From an uncultured Microbacterium sp. (lineage in GTDB: Bacteria; Actinomycetota; Actinomycetes; Actinomycetales; Microbacteriaceae): a stretch of DNA of 50,056 nucleotides. The stretch spans positions 1 to 50,056 of the forward strand of contig CANNEP010000012.1 in assembly GCA_947503655.1 (NCBI GenBank). The letters run 5' to 3'. Shown piece by piece: positions 43,597-50,056 of this stretch. A program made the translations under genes and the position numbers. Every line of letters begins with the position of its first letter. The stretch's first letter is position 1. Under the pieces are notes generated by a model. The model had not been told where the DNA came from. It saw only the letters and a list, made by a program, of their open reading frames with translations, and ran no database searches.

Positions 43597-44470
43597 GATC
43601 CCTCCGATCCAACATGCGCAGAATGTCGCCAATGGCGTGCGCGGTATCGCGGATCGTTACGTGACTGATCGCGTACTTCTCAAACATGGCGCGGCGTTCG
43701 TTCTCTTCGCGCTCTTCTTCGGCGATAACGGCCGCGCGCAACGAGTTGTCACCGTGTACGAACTCGGGCACCTCCCACCCCGTCACAACGTCACTACGGG
43801 CCGCTTGGCTCTGTTCGGCGAGCACCGGGTTCGCGTCGGTTACGGTGACCCACAGCATGTCGTGCTGCACACGCAAGCGGCGGATGAGTTGATCGGTGCG
43901 GTCGGTCATCGGCGCTTCGTCGGTGATGACGACGAGAATCATGCGGCGCGAAATCGTGGCAGCGACGTACGCGAGCAGCTTATTGATCGAGCCCGGTGCT
44001 GTGGTCGCGCGCGTCTCAGATTGGATCGTGCGCAGCGTGCCCTCGAGGGCTGACTCCGTACGGCCGCTCGCACGGCGCTTCACCGCGGCGCCGTCACCGT
44101 ACACGAGACCAATGTCATCGCCGTGCGAAATCGTCAGATATCCCAGGGCGCCGGCGGCGAGCAGTGCGAGCTCGTATTTGGGCTCTTCGTTTTCGGCGAG
44201 TGCGGCCATGGTTGAGCCGGTATCGACGACAAACATGACGGTGTGCATGCGGTCAGCACGCATGCGCTTGACGAGAATCTCGTTGTGGCGTGCCGAGGCG
44301 CGCCAATCGATATCGCGCACCTGGTCACCGACCTGATACTCCCGCAGGTCTTCAAAATCGGAACCACGACCACGCATGAGCGACGCGTACGCGCCGTCGA
44401 GCGGGTGCATCGATCGTCGCGCAGACGTGATGAAGAGCTTGCTCTTCACCTGCGTAATAAGGCTGGGCAT
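43583..44470 (-). CDS. DUF58 (VWA-like) protein
   Basis: 295 residues. The DUF58 signature GRGSDFEDLREYQVGDQVRDIDW is at about 34-56, followed by WRASARHNEILVKR and a VWA-like fold starting TVMFVVDTGSTM. Directly after the MoxR gene (five-base gap), the standard order moxR-DUF58-VWA. Confidence 0.93.
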   Translation of the reverse strand: MPSLITQVKSKLFITSARRSMHPLDGAYASLMRGRGSDFEDLREYQVGDQVRDIDWRASARHNEILVKRMRADRMHTVMFVVDTGSTMAALAENEEPKYELALLAAGALGYLTISHGDDIGLVYGDGAAVKRRASGRTESALEGTLRTIQSETRATTAPGSINKLLAYVAATISRRMILVVITDEAPMTDRTDQLIRRLRVQHDMLWVTVTDANPVLAEQSQAARSDVVTGWEVPEFVHGDNSLRAAVIAEEEREENERRAMFEKYAISHVTIRDTAHAIGDILRMLDRRDRARS

Positions 44471-44475
44471 GACCG

Positions 44476-45483
44476 TTACGGGGTCGGTACAGCGGCGAAG
44501 ATCGCGTCAATGATCTCTTCGCTGCGGATGTTCTCCGCCTGCGCTTCGAACGTCAGAAGAACGCGGTGACGCAGCACAACGTGGCGGAGCGAGCGGACGT
44601 CTTCCGGAACCACGTAGGAGCGGCCGCTGAGAAGTGCGTAAGCGCGAGCCGCCTGCAGGAAAGCAATCGACGCTCGCGGGCTCGCACCGTACTTCAAGAA
44701 GCGAGCCTTCTCATCGCCGATGTACGGCCCGGGGTTACGGGTTACGTACACGAGCGACACGATGTAGTTGCGTACGGCCGGGTCAACGTAAATGCGGCTC
44801 GCAACATCTTGGAGCATCTTGACGTCGTCGAGCGAGACGACGTGAGCGACGTGGCCCTCGGAACCACGGCCCAAGACACCAGAGTCAATACGGTTGAGCA
44901 CTTCGAGCTCTTCGTTCGGGCTTGGGTATTCGACAATCTCTTTCAGCAGGAAGCGGTCCATCTGCGCTTCGGGCAGCTCATACGTACCCTCCTGCTCAAT
45001 CGGGTTCTGCGTCGCAATCACCAGGAATGGTTCCGGCAGCGGGTAAATCTCGCCACCGATCGTCGTCTGGTGCTCCTGCATGGCCTCGAGCATCGCACTC
45101 TGCGTCTTTGCAGAGGAGCGGTTGATCTCGTCGAGCAAGACGAAGTTGGCGTGCACCGGTCCCAGCACGGTGCGGAACGAGCCCGTGCTGTTGTCGTAAA
45201 TCTGGTTGCCCGTAATGTCGCTGGGCAGCAGGTCGGGCGTGCACTGGATGCGCTTGAACTGCGCCTGCACGGTTGCGGCGAGCGTACTGGCCGCCGTTGT
45301 CTTCGCGAGGCCCGGGACGGACTCGAGCAGAATGTGCCCGTCGGCGATGAGTGCGATGAGCAGACTGGTGCGCAACCGCTCTTGGCCCACCATTTTGGCG
45401 GAGTAGGTGTCTGAAATCACCGTCAGGACCTTGGCGGCCTGTGCCATCTCTTGCTCAGTCGGTGCAGCGTGCCCAACGTTCAT
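44476..45483 (-). CDS. MoxR-family AAA+ ATPase
   Basis: 335 residues. Walker A-type loop ESVPGLAKTTAA (about 54-65), Walker B in NFVLLDEINRSSAKTQSAMLEAM, and sensor segment FLVIATQNPIEQEGTYELPEAQ. First gene of the seven-gene minus-strand operon that ends at 39191. Chaperone-like ATPase acting on the VWA partners. Confidence 0.95.
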   Translation of the reverse strand: MNVGHAAPTEQEMAQAAKVLTVISDTYSAKMVGQERLRTSLLIALIADGHILLESVPGLAKTTAASTLAATVQAQFKRIQCTPDLLPSDITGNQIYDNSTGSFRTVLGPVHANFVLLDEINRSSAKTQSAMLEAMQEHQTTIGGEIYPLPEPFLVIATQNPIEQEGTYELPEAQMDRFLLKEIVEYPSPNEELEVLNRIDSGVLGRGSEGHVAHVVSLDDVKMLQDVASRIYVDPAVRNYIVSLVYVTRNPGPYIGDEKARFLKYGASPRASIAFLQAARAYALLSGRSYVVPEDVRSLRHVVLRHRVLLTFEAQAENIRSEEIIDAIFAAVPTP

Positions 45484-45641
45484 TGTCCGTCCCCTTTACG
45501 AGGGCAATTCTGAAGAGCCCCCGCAGTCACCCTACCCGCGGTGGGTGGTATTTCCGGCTCGATATTGCCTGAATGTGCAGAGTGAAAAGGGTGAGTGCCG
45601 GTGAGCGGTAACCTAGATCCATCGCCTATTTGGAGAACTCT

Positions 45642-47642
45642 GTGACTGAGAACACCCAGCCGTCCTTCCCGTGCGACGGCTTTGCACTCTTTTCCGACAA
45701 GTCCGTTATCGCCATGCGCGTTAACGGCGCGCAGAAAGACCTCGCAACGCAGGTTACTGCTGACGACACTGTCGAGCCGATTACGATCGACAGCGCCGAC
45801 GGCTTGGCTATTCTCCGTCACTCCACGGCGCACATCATGGCGCAGGCTGTGCAGCGGTTGCGCCCGCAGTCAAACCTCGGCATTGGCCCGCCCATCACCG
45901 ACGGTTTCTACTACGACTTCCAGGTCGACACGCCCTTCACGCCAGAAGACCTCAAGGCCATCACGAAGGAGATGCAGTCGATCGTTCGCGACGGCCAGCG
46001 CTTCGTGCGTCGTGTTGTCACCGACGATGAGGCTCGTGCTGAGCTCGCAAACGAGCCGTTCAAGCTCGAGCTGATCGGCCTTAAGGGCGGTAGCGCCGAG
46101 GCCGCTGAGGGTGCGAGCGTCGAGGTTGGCGAAGGCGAACTCACGATCTACGACAACGTCACTCGTGACGGCGAGACGGCATGGAAAGACCTGTGCCGTG
46201 GCCCGCACGTGCCGAGCACCCGCATGGCCGGCAACGGCTGGGCGTTGACGCGCGTCGCTGCCGCCTACTGGCGCGGTTCGGAGAAGAACCCGCAGCTGCA
46301 GCGCATTTACGGAACCGCGTGGCCGTCGAAGGACGAACTGCGTGCGTACCAGGAGCGCCTGGCAGAGGCGGAGCGTCGCGACCACCGCAAGCTCGGTGTC
46401 GAGATGGATCTCTTCTCCTTCCCTGACGAAATTGGTTCGGGTCTTGCGGTGTTCCACCCCAAGGGTGGCATCATCCGCTACGAGATCGAAGAGAACCTGC
46501 GTCGTCACCTGTTGCGCAACGGCTACGACGTTGTTAATTCGCCGCACATCACGAAGAAAGACCTCTTCCAGACGTCGGGTCACCTGCAGACCTACGCCGA
46601 CGGCATGTTCCCCCCGATGCACCTCGATGAGGTCGTTGATGACGAGGGCAACATCACTCGCCAAGGCCAGGACTACTACCTGAAGCCGATGAACTGCCCC
46701 TTCCACAACCTGATCTTCCGCTCACGCGGGCGCAGCTACCGTGAGTTGCCGCTGCGCTTGGCAGAGTTCGGAACCGTTTACCGCTACGAGAAGAGCGGCA
46801 CGCTGTCGGGTCTGACGCGCGTGCGTGGCTTGACCCAGGACGATGCGCACATTTACGTCACGCAAGATCAGGTGCGCGAAGAGCTGACCACGAACCTGAA
46901 CCTCGTGCTTGAGCTGCTCCGCGACTACGGACTCAACGACTTCTACCTCGAGCTATCGACCAACGAAATCGGAAACCCGAAGTTCCTCGGCGAGCCCGAG
47001 CAGTGGACCACCGCGATCGAAACGTTGCGCGAAGTGGCTGTTGAATCGGGTCTCGAACTCTTCGACGACCTCGGCGGCGCCGCGTTCTACGGCCCGAAGA
47101 TCTCAGTGCAGGCACGCGACGCAATTGGCCGCACCTGGCAGATGTCGACGATTCAGCTCGACTTCAACCAGCCCGAGCGTTTCGAGCTCGAATACACCGG
47201 CCCCGACGGCGCGAAGCACCGCCCGGTGATGATTCACCGCGCTCTCCTCGGCTCTGTCGAGCGCTTCTTCGCGATCCTGCTGGAGCACTACGCTGGTGAC
47301 TTCCCGCTCTGGCTCGCTCCCGCACAGGTCGTTGGTGTCCCCGTTGCCGATGATTTCGCGCCGTACCTCGACGACGTCATCAAACAGCTCCGCACCGCCG
47401 GCGTGCGTGCGGAGCTTGACCGTAGCGACGAGCGCATGCAGAAGAAGATCCGCAACCACACGACGTCGAAGGTTCCGCTCATCCTCATCGCCGGCGCCCA
47501 AGACCAGGAAGCCGGAACCGTTTCGTTCCGCTTCCGTGATGGTTCCACTCGCAACGGTGTGCCGATCAGCGAGGCCGTCGAACTGATCAAGCGTGCGATT
47601 GCCGACCACCGTGTCGTGCTGAGCGAGGCTGACTTCGCATGA
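45642..47642 (+). CDS. thrS: Threonyl-tRNA synthetase
   Basis: 666 residues from the GTG at 45642 (GGAG eight bases upstream); a TTG at 45630 would place the ribosome site inside the gene. TGS-type N-terminus, editing domain with [11 protein letters not shown] (HxxxH-type metal residues), class II motifs 2 and 3 ([22 protein letters not shown], and [16 protein letters not shown]), ending in the anticodon-binding domain. Charges tRNA-Thr. The HIT gene overlaps its stop, a conserved actinobacterial pair. No T-box or other leader is visible in the 158 bases upstream. Confidence 0.98.
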   Translation: MTENTQPSFPCDGFALFSDKSVIAMRVNGAQKDLATQVTADDTVEPITIDSADGLAILRHSTAHIMAQAVQRLRPQSNLGIGPPITDGFYYDFQVDTPFTPEDLKAITKEMQSIVRDGQRFVRRVVTDDEARAELANEPFKLELIGLKGGSAEAAEGASVEVGEGELTIYDNVTRDGETAWKDLCRGPHVPSTRMAGNGWALTRVAAAYWRGSEKNPQLQRIYGTAWPSKDELRAYQERLAEAERRDHRKLGVEMDLFSFPDEIGSGLAVFHPKGGIIRYEIEENLRRHLLRNGYDVVNSPHITKKDLFQTSGHLQTYADGMFPPMHLDEVVDDEGNITRQGQDYYLKPMNCPFHNLIFRSRGRSYRELPLRLAEFGTVYRYEKSGTLSGLTRVRGLTQDDAHIYVTQDQVREELTTNLNLVLELLRDYGLNDFYLELSTNEIGNPKFLGEPEQWTTAIETLREVAVESGLELFDDLGGAAFYGPKISVQARDAIGRTWQMSTIQLDFNQPERFELEYTGPDGAKHRPVMIHRALLGSVERFFAILLEHYAGDFPLWLAPAQVVGVPVADDFAPYLDDVIKQLRTAGVRAELDRSDERMQKKIRNHTTSKVPLILIAGAQDQEAGTVSFRFRDGSTRNGVPISEAVELIKRAIADHRVVLSEADFA

Positions 47643-48187
47643 CGAACGACGCTGAACTCGAATCAGCCGCCCACCTCGCAGGCGTGCCTGATGAGTTTCA
47701 GCGGCTGTGGACCCCGCACCGGATGGCCTACATCCAGGCGGGGCCACAGCCCCTCGTCGACGAGTGCCCATTCTGCGCCGCACCGCACATGAGTGATGAG
47801 CAGGGGCTCATCGTGCACCGCGGTACGCACGCCTTTGTGCTGCTGAACCTGTTTCCGTACAACTCCGGTCACCTACTGGTGTGCCCGTACCGCCACATCG
47901 GCATGTACGACGAAGCAACGGCAGAAGAAGTTGCTGAAATCGGTGAACTGACGCAGATCGCGATGCGCGTTTTGCGTGTCGTGTCGAACTGTGATGGCTT
48001 CAACCTCGGCATGAACCAGGGGCGTGTGGCCGGAGCTGGCGTTGCCGCACACTTGCACCAGCACATTGTGCCGCGGTGGGAGACCGACGCGAACTTCTTC
48101 CCTATCATCGCCAAAACGAAGGCCTTGCCGCAGCTCCTCGGCGAGGTCCGCCAGGCCGTCGCTGACGCGTGGCCAACAACTGATTAG
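47639..48187 (+). CDS. HIT-family protein of the thrS operon
   Basis: 182 residues, ATG overlapping the thrS stop (ATGA). [12 protein letters not shown] gives a zinc-binding pair, [18 protein letters not shown] is the typical strand region and [10 protein letters not shown] is the HIT triad. Actinobacterial members of this branch act on Ap4A-type dinucleotides. Housekeeping context, in contrast to the HIT gene in the Thoeris-like operon. Confidence 0.93.
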   Translation: MTNDAELESAAHLAGVPDEFQRLWTPHRMAYIQAGPQPLVDECPFCAAPHMSDEQGLIVHRGTHAFVLLNLFPYNSGHLLVCPYRHIGMYDEATAEEVAEIGELTQIAMRVLRVVSNCDGFNLGMNQGRVAGAGVAAHLHQHIVPRWETDANFFPIIAKTKALPQLLGEVRQAVADAWPTTD

Positions 48188-48220
48188 GACGAATGCTCGC
48201 ACCCCGAGCAGCCACCGGAA

Positions 48221-48241
48221 GGCTATTGACTCGTAATAGCC
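48221..48241. terminator. Hairpin between convergent HIT and mocR genes
   Basis: GGCTATT, loop GACTCGT, AATAGCC: perfect seven-pair stem lying over the 3' end of the MocR gene. Candidate bidirectional terminator without a long T-run. Confidence 0.4.
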
Positions 48242-49524
48242 AGCGCCAGGTCGTCCGCGAGCTGGCGCTGGTCTTCATCTGCCAGATCGTGCACGGTGAG
48301 GCGAACATGGGAGCCGGAACCAGGGGAGCGGTGCAGGGCAAATTCGTCTTCCGTACGCGCGAGCCAGCCACGCTTCATCAGTTCGCGCACGACGGCGTCG
48401 GCCGAAACGCCGGTATCGACCCACAAACTGATGGCCGATAGCGCCGGAGCCGCGATACCGCGCGCGGTCAGCAAGCTCGCAAACGCGGCATTGCGTGCGG
48501 CGTAGTGCTTCGCCGCGTCGGCGACGAGCGCTTGCGCTGTGGGCGAGGTGAGCTGACTCAGCGTGAGCCGCTGCAAAATGTGGCTCACCCACGTGGTTCC
48601 GGGGCTCAACCGCATCGCGAGACGCGACTGGGTGTGCAGGTCGGTGGCAACGATCGCCAAGCCCATGTCGGGGCCCAAGAACTTCGACACTGACCGCACC
48701 AGGGCGAACCGCTGATGTTCTGGTCCGATGATGCTCTGCGGGGCTTGCGGCGCCAACATCGAGAAGTGATCGTCTTCAATCACGAGAACGTACGGGTGCT
48801 CGGCGAGAATGGCGCGAAGCTCGGCCGCGCGCGACGGCGTCATTGTCACGCCCGTCGGGTTTTGCGCACGGGGCGTCGTGACGATGGCACGTACGCCGGC
48901 ATCGAGCGCCGTGCGCAGACCGCTAGGAGTAATGCCTTCCGCGTCAACCGCCATGCCGACAGCACGATAGCCGCCGAGTTTCACGGTGTGGATGCTGGCA
49001 AGAAAGCACGGGTCTTCGAGGCCGACGGCGTCATCACGCACGAGCGCGCCGGCGAGGAGTCGCTCGATTGCGTCAACCGCACCGCTCGTCACCGTGATGG
49101 CGATATCGCTGGGCGCAAGATCAGGAGTGCACCACTGCCGCGCCCACTGTTCGAGGTCGGTGTCGATCGTCGGTTCGCCATACATCACCGGGCGGTCGGC
49201 CAGCTCCGCGAGCGCCGGAATGAGCGCGGGGTCAGGGTTGCCGGACCCCACATCGCGCAGCACGGTGCCATGCGCGTACCCGTCTTGCGGAGAGTGAGCG
49301 GAACCATTGACGCGCGTGCCAGCGCGGCCGGCTGATGTCGTGACGCCGGCTTGCGAGAGCAGGCGGTAAGCCGCCACCGCGGTGTTGCGGTTAACGCCGA
49401 GCTGATCGGCCAGTGCGCGTACCGGGGGCAGCATCGTGCCAGGGGCGAGCGTGCCGCGATCCACGAGGGCGCGCACGCTTTCGGCGATCTCGGCGGCCGT
49501 GGTTCCTTCAATGTGTTGCGTCAT
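48223..49524 (-). CDS. MocR/PdxR-type regulator (GntR HTH fused to aminotransferase fold)
   Basis: 433 residues. The N-terminal winged helix is LPPVRALADQLGVNRNTAVAAYRLL (about 32-56). The C-terminal type I aminotransferase fold has TTPRAQNPTGVTM and the PLP lysine in LVRSVSKFLGPDMG. Divergent from pdxS with a 94-base gap holding repeated sequences, so it is most likely the PLP-sensing activator of PLP synthesis genes (PdxR). Confidence 0.92.
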   Translation of the reverse strand: MTQHIEGTTAAEIAESVRALVDRGTLAPGTMLPPVRALADQLGVNRNTAVAAYRLLSQAGVTTSAGRAGTRVNGSAHSPQDGYAHGTVLRDVGSGNPDPALIPALAELADRPVMYGEPTIDTDLEQWARQWCTPDLAPSDIAITVTSGAVDAIERLLAGALVRDDAVGLEDPCFLASIHTVKLGGYRAVGMAVDAEGITPSGLRTALDAGVRAIVTTPRAQNPTGVTMTPSRAAELRAILAEHPYVLVIEDDHFSMLAPQAPQSIIGPEHQRFALVRSVSKFLGPDMGLAIVATDLHTQSRLAMRLSPGTTWVSHILQRLTLSQLTSPTAQALVADAAKHYAARNAAFASLLTARGIAAPALSAISLWVDTGVSADAVVRELMKRGWLARTEDEFALHRSPGSGSHVRLTVHDLADEDQRQLADDLALAITSQ

Positions 49525-49539
49525 ATTTACTCACCTCCA

Positions 49540-49570
49540 CTCTATGGTGCTCACGCGTGCTACTTTATGG
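49540..49570. promoter_or_regulatory. Direct repeats in the mocR-pdxS gap, candidate PdxR sites
   Basis: CTCTATGG (49540-49547) and CTTTATGG (49563-49570) repeat 23 bases apart; on the other strand they read CCATAGAG and CCATAAAG. MocR/PdxR proteins commonly bind such direct repeats between the divergent genes. Binding is inferred. Confidence 0.5.
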
Positions 49571-49618
49571 CATAGGTCAAATTAATCATTGACATATCTT
49601 CTGTTCTAGGAGCCCGGA

Positions 49619-50056
49619 ATGACTGAATCTACTACCGCCACGACGCGCGTCAAGCGCGGCCTCGCAGACATGTTGAAGGGTGGCGTCATCATGGATGTCG
49701 TCACCCCTGAGCAAGCGCGCATCGCCGAAGACGCTGGCGCCGTTGCCGTCATGGCGCTGGAGCGCGTGCCCGCAGACATTCGTGCCCAGGGTGGCGTTGC
49801 GCGCATGAGTGACCCTGACCTGATCGATGGCATCAAGGCTGCCGTGTCGATTCCGGTCATGGCGAAGGCTCGTATTGGCCACTTCGTCGAGGCGCAGGTT
49901 CTCGGTGCGCTTGGCGTCGACTACATCGACGAGTCTGAAGTGCTGTCGCCCGCTGACTACATCAACCACATCGATAAGTGGAACCACGAGATCCCGTTCG
50001 TTTGTGGTGCGACCAACCTCGGCGAAGCCCTGCGCCGCATCACCGAAGGCGCCGCA
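49619..50056 (+). CDS. pdxS: Pyridoxal 5'-phosphate synthase lyase subunit, 3' end cut by window
   Basis: First 146 residues; ATG with AGGAGC upstream. [33 protein letters not shown] and [13 protein letters not shown] (with the Schiff-base lysine of the TIM barrel) identify PdxS. Forms PLP from ribose 5-phosphate, glyceraldehyde 3-phosphate and ammonia with PdxT, which would be beyond the edge. Controlled presumably by the divergent MocR/PdxR protein. Confidence 0.97.
   Translation, partial: MTESTTATTRVKRGLADMLKGGVIMDVVTPEQARIAEDAGAVAVMALERVPADIRAQGGVARMSDPDLIDGIKAAVSIPVMAKARIGHFVEAQVLGALGVDYIDESEVLSPADYINHIDKWNHEIPFVCGATNLGEALRRITEGAA

Noticed and set aside
45484..45641. Possible T-box or other riboswitch before thrS
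   Set aside because: The gap is short, and no specifier stem, T-box sequence or terminator pair is visible.
1..50056. CRISPR arrays, insertion sequences or prophage structural genes
   Set aside because: No regular spaced repeats, transposases, capsid or tail genes were seen. The recombinase belongs with conjugation genes, not with a phage.

Overview
The window comes from a high-GC Gram-positive actinobacterium, most likely a member of the Microbacteriaceae. The housekeeping genes at the right (thrS with a downstream HIT gene, pdxS with a divergent MocR-type regulator, a MoxR/DUF58/VWA operon, tRNA genes) and the frequent GTG/TTG starts fit this. The genus cannot be fixed from the sequence alone.

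Positions 1 to about 34.35 kb are an integrated conjugative-type element (ICE or IME) next to a tRNA-Val(CAC) gene. The large serine recombinase at 32.7-34.4 kb reads into the 3' part of that tRNA, so this is the right end; the left end is not in the window. Backbone genes are a MobF relaxase/helicase (5.3-8.8 kb), an overlapping-frame C5 DNA methyltransferase (9.1-10.3 kb), an ArdC-like protein, a Prim-Pol protein, a DprA-like protein, a 1000-residue surface protein, a VirD4/TraD coupling protein, an SSB-like protein, a DUF4913 protein and the recombinase. The type IV secretion block looks deleted: the 5' part of a DUF2637-type gene is joined directly to the 3' half of a VirB4-type ATPase gene (junction about 23.37 kb), so self-transfer is doubtful.

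The element carries three cargo blocks. (a) 0-4.6 kb is a defence-like island. It holds an ImmA/IrrE peptidase, then a tightly coupled TIR gene (ThsB-like), TM-macro gene (ThsA-like) and HIT hydrolase gene, which looks like a type II Thoeris system with an added nucleotide hydrolase. Convergent to it is a four-gene, start-stop-overlapped operon: two tandem small peptides sharing an identically placed Thr-rich core motif, a graspetide-type ATP-grasp maturase and a three-helix membrane protein. The HIT coupling and the two-precursor operon are the best candidates for undescribed biology here. (b) 10.2-16.9 kb is a complete dipeptide/oligopeptide-type ABC import operon led by a CX5R phosphatase and faced by a divergent TetR regulator. 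(c) 16.9-20.9 kb is an ABC-F ribosome-protection gene behind an apparent leaderless attenuation leader, coupled to an MFS exporter and followed by an AraC regulator; this looks like an antibiotic-resistance cassette.

From 34.55 kb on the sequence is chromosomal: tRNA Gly-Cys-Val, a DUF5677-like gene, an MFS transporter, a POT peptide transporter, a second identical tRNA-Gly, a seven-gene MoxR-VWA operon on the minus strand, thrS-HIT, and the divergent mocR/pdxS pair, with pdxS cut by the window edge. No intergenic gap exceeds 300 bases. No rRNA, CRISPR array or insertion sequence was seen.
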